Notes under the pieces: generated by a model | The model's database searches: none | What the model was told of the DNA's origin: nothing | What the model saw: only the letters and a program-made list of their open reading frames with translations | Part shown: piece by piece, positions 33,416 through 42,130 of the stretch | Layout of the letters: every line of letters starts with the position of its first letter | Numbering within the stretch: position 1 is the first letter of the stretch | Program-made: the position numbers and the translations under genes | Assembly (NCBI RefSeq): GCF_025699485.1 | Contig: NZ_JANUXN010000019.1 | Span: 1 to 64,000 of the forward strand | Direction of reading: 5' to 3' | Source of the DNA: Thauera carbonicopians | GTDB taxonomy: Bacteria > Pseudomonadota > Gammaproteobacteria > Burkholderiales > Rhodocyclaceae | Length of the DNA stretch: 64,000 nucleotides

Positions 33416-34329
33416 CCCTCGCACGCCTGCTCGCTTCCTTCGCTGCCATCGCCTGCCTGGGCCAAGGCGTGGCCCTTGCCTCCCCGGCTGCGGTCGAAAC
33501 CATCGACGACAGCGACGCGGCCATCAGGCTCGAACGCCCGGCGCAGCGCATCGTCAGCCTCGCGCCTCACATCACCGAGCTGCTGTTCGCCGCGGGCGCC
33601 GGCCCGCGGGTCGTCGGCGTGGTCGCCTACAGCGATTTCCCGCCCGAAGCGAAGTCGCTGCCGCAGGTGGGCGGCTACACTCAGGTCAACCTGGAAGCCG
33701 TGGCCGCGCTGCGGCCCGACCTCGTCGTCGCCTGGCGCAGCGGCAACCGCGACGCCCACCTCGACCGCTTGCGCGCGCTGGGCATCCCGGTCTTCATCAA
33801 CGAGCCGCGCAGCCTCGACGACGTCGCCCTCAGCCTGGAAAAGCTCGGCCGCCTGGCCGGCACCGATGCCGTTGCCGCCGAAGCGGCGCAGGTTTTTCGC
33901 ACCCGCCACGCCGACCTCGCCAAGCGCTACCGCGACCGGCCGCCGGTAAGCACTTTCTATCAGGTCTGGAACGAGCCGATGGTGACGATCAACGACGAGC
34001 ATCTGATCGCCGACGTCATCCGCCTGTGCGGCGGGCGCAACGTCTTCGGCAGCCTCGACACGCTGGCACCGAAGGTCGGCATCGAGGCGGTGCTCGCCGC
34101 CAACCCGGAAGCGATCGTCGCCAGTGGCATGGGCGAGGCGCGCCCCGACTGGCTGGACCAGTGGAAGCGCTGGCCGGATCTGGCCGCCAATACCAACGGC
34201 CACCTGTTCTTCGTTCCACCCGACCTCCTGCAGCGCCACACGCCGCGCATCCTGGACGGCGCCGCCCGCCTGTGCGAGCAGCTCGAATCGGTGCGGGCCG
34301 ACCGCGGCGACGCGCCGGCCGCGCACTGA
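33412..34329 (+). CDS. btuF: cobalamin-binding periplasmic protein (BtuF-like)
   Basis: The 305-residue protein has a signal peptide ending near ALASP and a type III periplasmic-binding fold with RIVSLAPHITELLFAAGAGPRVVGV, the hallmark of BtuF, and a long central helix. It would deliver cobalamin or cobinamide to a BtuCD permease. No permease is adjacent; those at 42127-44069 or 56674-58589 could serve. The 4-bp overlap with cobC ties it to corrinoid assembly and salvage. Confidence 0.9.
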   Translation: MTLARLLASFAAIACLGQGVALASPAAVETIDDSDAAIRLERPAQRIVSLAPHITELLFAAGAGPRVVGVVAYSDFPPEAKSLPQVGGYTQVNLEAVAALRPDLVVAWRSGNRDAHLDRLRALGIPVFINEPRSLDDVALSLEKLGRLAGTDAVAAEAAQVFRTRHADLAKRYRDRPPVSTFYQVWNEPMVTINDEHLIADVIRLCGGRNVFGSLDTLAPKVGIEAVLAANPEAIVASGMGEARPDWLDQWKRWPDLAANTNGHLFFVPPDLLQRHTPRILDGAARLCEQLESVRADRGDAPAAH

Positions 34330-34549
34330 CAGTCGGCAGAGCGGAGCGAACCCCATCACGCCCAGCCACAGGCGAACCCCACGGACCTTGACGCCCCAAT
34401 CCCGGAATGATGGCTTTCGCCTTCGGCTCCACCCTGCCGCTTCAGTCGCGACGAGACGCTCATCGGCAAGCCCGAAACACGGACTGGCAGCGAAGAAAAT
34501 CAGTTTTCGTTAATATTCTGCGTACGACAGCACACGCAGGAGACGCCCG

Positions 34550-35596
34550 ATGCGCACGCCACAACCCGACTCACCCCCGTCCTGTCGCCCGCGCCGGCGC
34601 TTCGTGCAAGCGGGGCTTGCCGGCGCCGCTGCGTTCGGCCTCGCCGGCAACTGGTCGCGGCTGTCGGCCTTCGCCGCCGACATCGACAATTTCGTCCGCG
34701 GCCCCGCCGTGCCCGACATCGCACCCACACAGCTGTCGGAACACGTCTGGATGATCTGGTCGAAGGACGGCTTCCCGACGCCCGAGAACCAGGGAATGAT
34801 GAGCAACATCACCTTCGTCCTCAGCCGCGAAGGCGTGGTGGTGCTCGACCCGGGCGGTTCGGTGCAGATCGGCGAGATGGCGCTGCGCATGCTCCGCCGC
34901 ATCACCGACAAGCCGGTGGTGGCGGTCTTCAACTCCCACTACCACGGCGACCACTGGCTGGCGAACCACGCTTTCGAGGACGCCTTCGGCAAGGATCTGC
35001 CGATCCATGCGCATCCGGTAACGAAGCGGGAAATCGAAGGCATCCAGGGCAGCGCCTGGCACAGCCTGATGGAGCGCTGGACCAACCAGGCCACCGTCGG
35101 CACCCGCATCGTGCCGCCCACGCGCACCGTCGAGCACGGCGCCGAATTCGACTTCGGCGACGTCACGCTGCGCATCCACCATTACGGCACGGCCCACACG
35201 CCGGGCGACATCTGCGTCGAAGTCGTGCAGGACGGCCTGACCCATATCGGCGACATCGCCATGGACCGCCGCATCGCCAACATGGACGACGGCTCCTACG
35301 TCGGCACCTTCCGCTTCTACGACGAACTGGAAAAGAATGCGCCCTCGCGCATCTGGGTACCCGGCCACGGCCACCCCGGCGCCGAGGTGCTGAACTGGAA
35401 CCGTGCGCTGTTCGAGGGCATCTACGAAAACTGCCTGAAAGCGGTCGAAGACGGCCACGGCGCCGACAGCGCCCGCGAGGCGGTGCTGAAAGACCCCCGC
35501 GTCGCCAGCCGCGCCGCCGATACCGCGGGCTTCGAATCGAACATCGGCAAGTACGTCAGCCTGGCCTATCTGGAAGCCGAGCAGAACGCTTTCTGA
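34550..35596 (+). CDS. exported metallo-beta-lactamase-fold hydrolase
   Basis: The 348-residue protein has a Tat-type leader (RRRFVQAGLAGAAAFGLAG) and a metallo-beta-lactamase domain with the zinc motif HYHGDH near residue 125, later zinc ligands in HTPGD and GDIAMDRR, and VPGHGHPG. No closer assignment is possible; relatives include sulfur and quinohemoprotein-associated hydrolases. The 220 bases upstream hold TTAATATT near 34510, a possible -10 element. The gene ends 58 bases before sdhB on the opposite strand. Confidence 0.85.
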   Translation: MRTPQPDSPPSCRPRRRFVQAGLAGAAAFGLAGNWSRLSAFAADIDNFVRGPAVPDIAPTQLSEHVWMIWSKDGFPTPENQGMMSNITFVLSREGVVVLDPGGSVQIGEMALRMLRRITDKPVVAVFNSHYHGDHWLANHAFEDAFGKDLPIHAHPVTKREIEGIQGSAWHSLMERWTNQATVGTRIVPPTRTVEHGAEFDFGDVTLRIHHYGTAHTPGDICVEVVQDGLTHIGDIAMDRRIANMDDGSYVGTFRFYDELEKNAPSRIWVPGHGHPGAEVLNWNRALFEGIYENCLKAVEDGHGADSAREAVLKDPRVASRAADTAGFESNIGKYVSLAYLEAEQNAF

Positions 35597-35654
35597 ACCG
35601 CATGCGCGCTTTCCGGACCCGGTCTTGCCGGCCGCTTCCGGCGGACGCAGGAAC

Positions 35655-36350
35655 TCAGGACGAACGCTGCAGCAGCGCCAGGCGGATGCGCTCGATCGCG
35701 TGCGAGGGGCTCAGGCCCTTCGGGCAGACTTCGGTGCAGTTCATGATCGTGCGGCAGCGGTACAGGCGGTAGACGTCGTCGAGGTAGTCCAGGCGCTCGG
35801 CCGTGGCGGTGTCGCGGCTATCGGCGATGAAGCGGTAAGCCTGCAGCAGCCCGGAAGGGCCGATGAACTTGTCGGGATTCCACCAGTAGGACGGACAGAA
35901 GGCGCTGCAGCAGGCGCACAGGATGCATTCGTAGAGGCCGTCGAGGCGGGCGCGCTGTTCGGGCGTCTGCAGCCGCTCGCGCTCGGGCGGCGGGCCGTCG
36001 GCAATCAGGTAGGGCTTGATCGAGTGGTAGTGGGCGAAAAACTGCGTCATGTCCACGATCAGATCGCGGATCACCGGAAAGCCGGGCAGGGGGCGCAGCA
36101 CCACCGGCTCGGCCAGCCCGTCCAGTGCGGTCAGGCAGGCGAGGCCGTTGCGGCCGTTGATGTTCATCGCGTCGGAACCGCACACGCCCTCGCGACAGGA
36201 GCGGCGGAAGGCCAGGCTGTCGTCGACCGTGCGCAGGCGCATCAGCAGGTCGAGCAGTTTCTTGTCGCCGGCCTCGGCTTCGATCTCGTAGGCCTGCATG
36301 CGTGGCCTGTCGCCGGTTTCCGGGTTGAAGCGGTAGATCGAGAGCTTCAT
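35655..36350 (-). CDS. sdhB: succinate dehydrogenase iron-sulfur subunit
   Basis: SdhB carries electrons from the flavoprotein SdhA to quinone. The 231-residue protein has all cluster ligands: CREGVCGSD and a following Cys for [2Fe-2S], CILCACCSAFCPS for [4Fe-4S], and CRTIMNCTEVCPKGLSP for [3Fe-4S]. It follows sdhD by only 34 bases, so sdhA, normally placed between D and B, is not here. SdhA must be encoded elsewhere for a working enzyme. Confidence 0.96.
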   Translation of the reverse strand: MKLSIYRFNPETGDRPRMQAYEIEAEAGDKKLLDLLMRLRTVDDSLAFRRSCREGVCGSDAMNINGRNGLACLTALDGLAEPVVLRPLPGFPVIRDLIVDMTQFFAHYHSIKPYLIADGPPPERERLQTPEQRARLDGLYECILCACCSAFCPSYWWNPDKFIGPSGLLQAYRFIADSRDTATAERLDYLDDVYRLYRCRTIMNCTEVCPKGLSPSHAIERIRLALLQRSS

Positions 36351-36384
36351 GTCGTCTCCTCCGCGCGGGCCTTGCCGGCAGTGC

Positions 36385-36729
36385 TCAGGCGAGCGGGGCG
36401 AAATGGGTGGCGAGCGTCAGCAGCACGCGCACGAGCACCGCGAACAGGATGAGCGCAAGCAACGTCAGCACGACCAGACGCAGGGCGCGGGGGTGGATGT
36501 AGTCGAGCACGATGTCGCGCATGCCGACCCAGGCGTGCGCGCACAGCGCAGCGAACAGCAGCATGATCAACGGGCCGCCGTGAAGGCCGGTGGCGAAAGC
36601 GTGCCAGCGCGCATGCTCGAGCGGCGGGCCGGACAGCAGCGCCAGGCTGCCGGCCGCGAGCAGGACCAGCACCAGCAGCGCGCTGATGCGCTGCACCAGC
36701 CAGGCGCTCTGGCCGCGGAACAGTCTCAT
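36385..36729 (-). CDS. sdhD: succinate dehydrogenase membrane anchor subunit
   Basis: The 114-residue protein has three hydrophobic helices. HAWVGMRDIVLDYIHP carries the haem-ligand His and the quinone-site Asp/Tyr region of SdhD. It overlaps the end of sdhC by 4 bases (ATGA). Length is normal for a betaproteobacterial SdhD. It lies directly before sdhB without sdhA between. Confidence 0.93.
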   Translation of the reverse strand: MRLFRGQSAWLVQRISALLVLVLLAAGSLALLSGPPLEHARWHAFATGLHGGPLIMLLFAALCAHAWVGMRDIVLDYIHPRALRLVVLTLLALILFAVLVRVLLTLATHFAPLA

Positions 36730-37112
36730 GACAGCCCCCGCCAGGCCGCGAACAGGGCGGCGAGCAGCGCAATCGCCAGCACTGCGCGGGCGCTGGCACG
36801 TGCCGTACCGAGCGCGCTGCCGACGCCGACGTCCATCAGCAGGTGGCGGATGCCGGCGAGCAGATGGTGCGTTGCTGCCCATGCCAGGATCGTGCCGAGC
36901 ACGATCCGCCACGGTGCCGGCAGCAAGCTGCGCAGGGCCTCGAACTGCGCTTCGCCACGCAGCGACATCTCCAGCCCGAGTGCCAGCGGCGGCAGGGCGA
37001 GGAAGAGCAGGACGCCGGAGACCCGGTGGAGGATCGATGCGATCGCACCGATCGGAAAGCGGATCCGGAAGAGATCCAGGAACACGGGGCGCGAGTCGCC
37101 GGGTTTCGCCAT
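36726..37112 (-). CDS. sdhC: succinate dehydrogenase cytochrome b556 subunit
   Basis: The 128-residue membrane protein shows RPVFLDLFRIRFPIGAIASILHRVSG, containing the Ser/Arg quinone-site region, and HHLLAGIRHLLMD with the haem b His. Three hydrophobic helices are present. ATG 37112 is set by the strong AGGAGG just upstream. It is the first gene of the sdhC-sdhD-sdhB group on the minus strand. The 283 bases upstream, to the M48 protease stop, show no gene. Confidence 0.94.
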   Translation of the reverse strand: MAKPGDSRPVFLDLFRIRFPIGAIASILHRVSGVLLFLALPPLALGLEMSLRGEAQFEALRSLLPAPWRIVLGTILAWAATHHLLAGIRHLLMDVGVGSALGTARASARAVLAIALLAALFAAWRGLS

Positions 37113-37395
37113 GCCCTCCTCCCTCATCCGCTCTGCAGCGGCTGTGCGAAGTCTGCCGGAGCCGCATCTGCGCCGGCTTCTCGTCTGACCATAGACCATG
37201 AAACGGGAAAAGGCTGCTCAGGCGGAGGTCGGAAGCATCGGGGGAGGGGCGCCGTCGAACCGTGCCCGGGCCAAGCCATGGCCGTGCGTCCAGAGAGCTT
37301 TCATCGGGCCGTGTTCTGAGCGGTCCGGCGTCGGGCCGATGAGCGTCGTGCCTGGCATCGTGGTCACGGCGCTTCCGGCCTGCGAGGCGCTCCTC

Positions 37396-38526
37396 TCAGC
37401 CTTCGAACATCTCGTAGCGCCTGCGCCTGTTCTTGCGCCACGCCCGCCACCAAGCGCGGTCGAAGGACATCGCCAGGCGCGGCAGCATCGGCGCGAGGAA
37501 ATGCACGGCGGCCGAAGTCCCTTCGCCCTCGGGTACCCGGCAAGGCACGCGCAGCGCGCTCAAACGCTGCTGCAGGGACGGATGAAAGGCGTAGCGCTCG
37601 TCCAGGCTCTCCTCGACCGCCACCGCATGGTCGGACACCGTGCGCATGAAACCCGCCTCCACACCGAGCGCCATGTCGCGGAACGGCCACAATGCCGGCC
37701 GCGCGCGGCTGGCATTGTAGGCCTCGATCTGCGGCCAGAAATCGTGTTCGAGGAAATGCGACTTGAGGCTGACTTCGACCAGCGCTTCGCCCATCAGGTC
37801 ATGGCCGACGAGCTCGGCCGCAATGGCATCCGCCTCGAACTCCTCGATGCGCGCCAGGCGCAGCATCTGGACGCAGAAGCCGACCGACTTCTCGTCCAGC
37901 CACGGCGCGATGCAGGCAAACCCGGTGCTCGCACGATCCAGGGTCCGCGCCCACCACGCGCGCAATGCTCCGGCGACACCGGCCCAGCCGCGCCGCTGGG
38001 CCGAAAGATGCCCGAGCTCATGGGCCAGTACCGCGGTGAACTGTGCCGGCGACAGGCTGTGCGCAAGCGGCAGGCCGATCATCAGGCAGGTGCTCAGCGG
38101 CCCGGCCATGCCCCAGGCAGGCCGCTGGTGGATGTGCGCGTTCATGTCGTCGGTGATGAACACCTGCTGGATCGGCTCGATGCCCAGCCGGGCGGCCATG
38201 GTATCGAGCAGCGCAAACAACCGCCCGGCCGTCTCGCGTGTCAGGCAGATGCCCTGCGGCCGGGGAGGTGCGCTGAACAGGACGTCGGCGACCGCGGCGC
38301 TACACAGCGACAGCAGCACCGCGCACAGGCTCCACAAGCCGCTGGCGAAGGGATGGCCGCTGACGACCGCGTCCCAGCTGCAGGCCAGCGCATGCACCAC
38401 CCCACCGACCAGGGCGGCGAGCAACAGCATGCCTCCCGCCAGACCCGCCAGGGCAAGCAAGGTCAGACGCCGGGCGAGGCGTGCGCGTAATACGAACAGC
38501 CTTTTGCCGGAAGCGGGCGATTTCAT
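37396..38526 (-). CDS. M48 family membrane metalloprotease
   Basis: The 376-residue protein has two N-terminal membrane helices (LTLLALAGLAGGMLLLAALVGG and LWSLCAVLLSLCSAAVADVLF) and a zinc-protease site HELGH in FTAVLAHELGHLSAQRR, with the third ligand Glu in RIEEFEADAIAAELVG. This matches HtpX-like M48 proteases used in membrane protein quality control. The start is uncertain: ATG 38526 is used, but in-frame ATGs at 38550 and 38589 are open and none has a good ribosome-binding site. Confidence 0.85.
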   Translation of the reverse strand: MKSPASGKRLFVLRARLARRLTLLALAGLAGGMLLLAALVGGVVHALACSWDAVVSGHPFASGLWSLCAVLLSLCSAAVADVLFSAPPRPQGICLTRETAGRLFALLDTMAARLGIEPIQQVFITDDMNAHIHQRPAWGMAGPLSTCLMIGLPLAHSLSPAQFTAVLAHELGHLSAQRRGWAGVAGALRAWWARTLDRASTGFACIAPWLDEKSVGFCVQMLRLARIEEFEADAIAAELVGHDLMGEALVEVSLKSHFLEHDFWPQIEAYNASRARPALWPFRDMALGVEAGFMRTVSDHAVAVEESLDERYAFHPSLQQRLSALRVPCRVPEGEGTSAAVHFLAPMLPRLAMSFDRAWWRAWRKNRRRRYEMFEG

Positions 38527-39095
38527 GGGAAATGGAGTACCTGAGAACATAGAGCACCATTCTGAACCAGGAACTTTAACGCATTCCACGCAGGGTTCTC
38601 AGCCGGCACGGCCGGGCTTCCGGCACCGTGCAGCACCTTCCTCCGCCCGGGCAAACGCGGCATCTCCTCCATGCCTCTTCCTGCACGCAAGCACCGGCGC
38701 CCCTCCATGCTTTTTAATTATGTGTTACGAATTATTCCGAACGGATTTTCATTTTGCAACATATTTTTTTGGCATAGTTTGATTTTGCTCTGCAGCAAGG
38801 GCTTTCGGGCGGCATGGCAGGGGCCAGGCAGCGACTGTCGCCGGCAGCCCCCTGCCAGCCCAGGCATCGATTCGGGCACAGAGGCGATGCCGTCCGAGAT
38901 GCGCCTTCACGCTGCTGTGCACAAAAAGCTCGCATCAAACCCGCATAGCCTCTATAGTGCCGGCTCGCCGTGGCTTGACCGATCGACCGCGGCGGCTCCT
39001 GCAACGATCCGGCCGGCGCCCGCCGCGGATCTCTCCCGCCAGCCCGGATTGGTGTCGCCACGAATGCGCGACGGACTGGCGCCGGACACCATCGA
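38527..39095. other. 569-base intergenic region with an AT-rich core
   Basis: No convincing gene is seen between the divergent M48 protease and rhlE genes. The stretch 38703-38795 is strikingly AT-rich (TTTTTAATTATGTG, then ATATTTTTTTGG) against the very GC-rich surroundings. It is a likely promoter or UP-element/nucleoid-protein site. Part of the rest may be a long rhlE leader, which is common for cold-induced RNA helicase genes. The two short open frames here lack family resemblance. Confidence 0.5.
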
Positions 39096-40682
39096 ATGAA
39101 TTCCGAAGTCGTCACTTTCGCCAGCCTCGGGCTGGCCGAACCCATCCTGCGCGCCATCGGCGAAGCGGGCTATACCTCGCCGACGCCGATCCAAGCCCAG
39201 GCCATTCCGCAAGTGCTCGCCGGTGGCGACCTGCTCGCCGCCGCCCAGACCGGCACCGGCAAGACCGCCGGTTTCACGCTGCCGCTGCTGCACATGCTGT
39301 CGCAGACCCACGCCCACCCGCATCCGCCCGGCCGCCCGCGCTGCCTGATCCTGACGCCGACGCGCGAACTCGCCGCCCAGGTCGAGGAGTCGGTCAAGAC
39401 CTACGGCAAGCATCTGCCGCTGAGTTCGCTGGTGATGTTCGGCGGCGTCAACATCAACCCGCAGATCGGCGCGCTGAAAAAGCGCGTGGACATCCTGGTC
39501 GCCACTCCCGGCCGCCTGCTCGACCACGTCGGGCAGAAAACCGTGGACCTGTCCGGCGTCGAGATCCTGGTGCTGGACGAAGCCGACCGCATGCTCGACA
39601 TGGGCTTCATCCGCGACATCCGCAAGGTGCTCGCGCTGCTGCCGAAGAAGCGCCAGAACCTGCTGTTCTCGGCCACCTTCTCGGACGAGATCCGCGAGCT
39701 CGCCCACGGCCTGCTGCACGATCCGGCCACGGTCGAAGTCGCGCCGCGCAACACCACCGCCGAACGCGTCGACCAGGCGGTCTACATGATCGGCCAGAAG
39801 CAGAAGCGCGAACTGCTGGCCCACCTGATCAAGGAAAAGCAGTGGTTCCAGGCGCTGGTGTTCACCCGCACCAAGCATGGCGCCAACAAGCTCGCCGAAT
39901 ACCTCACCAAGCACGGCATCGCCGCCGCCGCGATCCACGGCAACAAGAGCCAGGCAGCGCGCACGCGGGCACTGGCCCAGTTCAAGGACGGTTCGCTGCC
40001 GGTGCTGGTAGCGACCGACATCGCCGCGCGCGGCCTCGACATCGACCAGTTGCCGCAGGTGGTCAACTTCGAACTGCCCAACGTGCCGGAAGACTATGTG
40101 CACCGCATCGGCCGCACCGGCCGCGCCGGCGCCGCCGGCAACGCGATCTCGCTGGTCGATGACGAAGAGATCAAGCTGCTGACCGCGATCGAGCGCCTGA
40201 TCAAGCGCCGCATCGACCGCGCCGTGGCCGAGGACTTCGTGCCCAGCGCCGGTGCCGAAGCGGCCCACGACGCCGACCACCAGCGCGAACCCTTGCAACG
40301 CCGTGGCGGCGGCCGTCCCGGCCAGGGCCGCAATGGCGCCCAGCCCGGCGCACCGCGCGGCGATCGTGCCAACGCCGGCGGACGCGGCACCGGCCAGGGC
40401 AAGCCGGGCAGCCGCTCGCAGCCGCGCCGCGGCGAGGCGGACGGCAACCGCGCGCCGCGCAGCAGCGAGTCACGCGAGATCAACGGCAACCGCACGCAGC
40501 CCTCGCGCCCCGATGTGGACGGCAACCGCATTTCCCATGCGCCCCGCCGCGGTGAGGTCAACGGCAACCGCGCTGTCGACAACCGCCGCACGGACGTCGA
40601 TGGCAATCGCGCCCGCGCCAGCCGTCCCGCCGCGCCGCGCGCAGCCTTGTTCTCCGCCAAGCCCGGCAGCGGCAACCGCTGA
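39096..40682 (+). CDS. rhlE: DEAD-box RNA helicase RhlE
   Basis: The 528-residue protein has the full DEAD-box set: Q motif [16 protein letters not shown], motif [10 protein letters not shown], motif II DEAD, motif III SATF, and motif [12 protein letters not shown]. RhlE acts in ribosome assembly and mRNA decay. After about residue 380 the tail is Arg/Gly-rich and contains repeated DGNR or NGNR units preceded by an acidic or Val/Ile residue, spaced about 13-15 residues, likely an RNA-binding tail. It is longer than typical RhlE (about 450-480). Confidence 0.95.
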   Translation: MNSEVVTFASLGLAEPILRAIGEAGYTSPTPIQAQAIPQVLAGGDLLAAAQTGTGKTAGFTLPLLHMLSQTHAHPHPPGRPRCLILTPTRELAAQVEESVKTYGKHLPLSSLVMFGGVNINPQIGALKKRVDILVATPGRLLDHVGQKTVDLSGVEILVLDEADRMLDMGFIRDIRKVLALLPKKRQNLLFSATFSDEIRELAHGLLHDPATVEVAPRNTTAERVDQAVYMIGQKQKRELLAHLIKEKQWFQALVFTRTKHGANKLAEYLTKHGIAAAAIHGNKSQAARTRALAQFKDGSLPVLVATDIAARGLDIDQLPQVVNFELPNVPEDYVHRIGRTGRAGAAGNAISLVDDEEIKLLTAIERLIKRRIDRAVAEDFVPSAGAEAAHDADHQREPLQRRGGGRPGQGRNGAQPGAPRGDRANAGGRGTGQGKPGSRSQPRRGEADGNRAPRSSESREINGNRTQPSRPDVDGNRISHAPRRGEVNGNRAVDNRRTDVDGNRARASRPAAPRAALFSAKPGSGNR

Positions 40683-40789
40683 GCATGAAGCGCCGGGGCA
40701 GCGCGGCCGCGCGCGCCCCGGCCCACTCCCACCCGGCTCGCGGCTTGCCAAACCCCCCGGCCCTCACTTAAGCTTCGCGCGCATTCGAT

Positions 40790-40975
40790 CCAGGTGCCCT
40801 GTCACGCCGTCGCGGACAGGGTGAAACGGGAAGTCCGGTGATACCGCCTCCAGCGGCCATTCCGGCGCAGCCCCCGCTGCTGTAGTCCTGACGGATTCCG
40901 CCCCCTGCCACTGGGCCATGCCCGGGAAGGCCGCGGACATCCGGACGAAGGAGAGCCAGAAGACCGGCCTGGTCG
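40790..40975 (+). promoter_or_regulatory. cobalamin riboswitch (AdoCbl-type) before the uptake-cobN operon
   Basis: The conserved elements occur in order: GGTGCCC with a pairing CCCTGTC/GACAGGG, GGTGAAACGGGAAGTCCGGTG, CGCAGCCCCCGCTGCTGTAG, CTGCCACTGGG, CCCGGGAAGG and the B12 box AGCCAGAAGACCGGCC at 40954-40969. It lies about 195 bases before the substrate-binding protein gene. Binding of adenosylcobalamin should lower expression of the operon 41171-51474. CCGGGGTGCGGG at 40992-41003 follows and may form part of the expression platform. Confidence 0.96.
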
Positions 40976-41082
40976 ATTGAAGGTCACTGCCCCGGGGTGC
41001 GGGCGATCGCCGTCTGGCCTGCCGTCCCGGCTTTGGCCTTCCGTTCTCCGTCCCCAGGCCGATCGTCGCCACAGCCGCAGCC

Positions 41083-41169
41083 ATGGACCAGGACAGCAAG
41101 CACCACGACATCTCTTCTTCCCACGCCTTCGGGGCCGGCACGGCGCAAGCGCCCGGCGCCGGCGGCTGA
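41083..41169 (+). CDS. possible 28-residue leader peptide ORF
   Basis: An ATG at 41083 opens a 28-codon frame (MDQDSKHHDISSSHAFGAG then a Gly/Ala end) whose TGA lies one base before the ATG of the substrate-binding protein gene. That gene lacks its own ribosome-binding site, so translational coupling is possible. There are three His residues. The frame is short and could be chance in GC-rich DNA. Confidence 0.2.
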   Translation: MDQDSKHHDISSSHAFGAGTAQAPGAGG

Positions 41170-41170
41170 G

Positions 41171-42130
41171 ATGGCCGTGCGCCTGCTCGCCGCGCTGCTG
41201 GCCATGCTGCCCGGCACTTTCGCCTTCGCTGCGTCCAGCGCAGCACTGCCGCGCGTGATGTCGACCAACCTGTGCGCCGACATGCTGGTGCTCGGCCTCG
41301 CCGACCCGGCGCAGATCGTCTCGGTGTCGCGCAAGAGCCAGGACCCGCGCCGTACCGACATGTACGAACAGGCTCGCCGCCATCCCGTCAACGACGGCAG
41401 CGCCGAGGAAGTGCTGGCCCTGCGCCCCGATGTCGTGCTGGCGTCGCGGCGCTGGCAGGCACGCCACCAGGCCGCGCTGTTCGAGCGCCACGGCATCGAG
41501 ATCGTCACCGTGCCCTACCCCACCGACTGGGACGGCATCTTCGCCAGCACCCGGCAGATCGCCGGTCGGCTCGGCCGCAGCGCCGCCGGCGAGGCGCTGG
41601 TGGCGAACGTCCAGGCCCGCATCGCCCACCTGCAGGCGAGCACGCATCCGGCCCGCGCGCTCTACCTGCGCCCCAACGGCGGCACTGCCGGCGCCGACAC
41701 CTATGTCGACGCGGTGCTCCAGGCCGCCGGCGTGCGCAACCATGCCGCCGAGTCCGGCCGCCGCGGCTGGGGCCGGGTCGCGCTGGAGGACGTGATCACC
41801 GACCCGCCCGATGTCTTCGTCGTCAGCAGCATGCTGAACGACACCGCCTATGCCCGCTCCGGCTTCGCCCGCCATCCGCTGATGCGGACGCTGCTCGCCG
41901 AACGCCAGGTGGTGCGCATGGACGGCAACGACTGGGGCTGCAGCAACTGGCAGCTCATCGAGGCCGCCGAAGACATCGCCGCACAATTGGCCCGCCTGAG
42001 CCCGCCAGCCCCGATGCCCTTCAGCCGGGCACCCCTGAGCCGGGCGCCTTTCTACCCTGGCCGAGCAGGAGTGGAAGAAACAAGCGCCACACAGCCAATC
42101 ACGGCCTCACCGGCACGGATACCACAATGA
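41171..42130 (+). CDS. corrinoid/iron-type ABC transporter substrate-binding protein
   Basis: The 319-residue protein has a signal peptide (MAVRLLAALLAMLPGTFAFA) and a BtuF/FhuD-type periplasmic-binding fold: RVMSTNLCADMLVLGLADPAQIVSV, ALRPDVVLASRRWQARH and a C-terminal lobe. Being first after a cobalamin riboswitch and coupled to a BtuCD pair, corrinoid uptake is likely. The last 35 residues (from about SRAPLSRAPF) come from a CCGGGCACCCCT-type repeat and look like a recent extension by repeat sequence. The stop overlaps the permease start by 4 bases. Confidence 0.88.
   Translation: MAVRLLAALLAMLPGTFAFAASSAALPRVMSTNLCADMLVLGLADPAQIVSVSRKSQDPRRTDMYEQARRHPVNDGSAEEVLALRPDVVLASRRWQARHQAALFERHGIEIVTVPYPTDWDGIFASTRQIAGRLGRSAAGEALVANVQARIAHLQASTHPARALYLRPNGGTAGADTYVDAVLQAAGVRNHAAESGRRGWGRVALEDVITDPPDVFVVSSMLNDTAYARSGFARHPLMRTLLAERQVVRMDGNDWGCSNWQLIEAAEDIAAQLARLSPPAPMPFSRAPLSRAPFYPGRAGVEETSATQPITASPARIPQ

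Noticed and set aside
35625-36452. A plus-strand open frame over sdhB.
   Set aside because: It is antisense to sdhB, whose three iron-sulfur cluster motifs are certain.
40692-40722. GC-rich hairpin after rhlE as an intrinsic terminator.
   Set aside because: Eight base pairs form, but the loop is itself GC-rich and no T tract follows, so it is not supported as a terminator.
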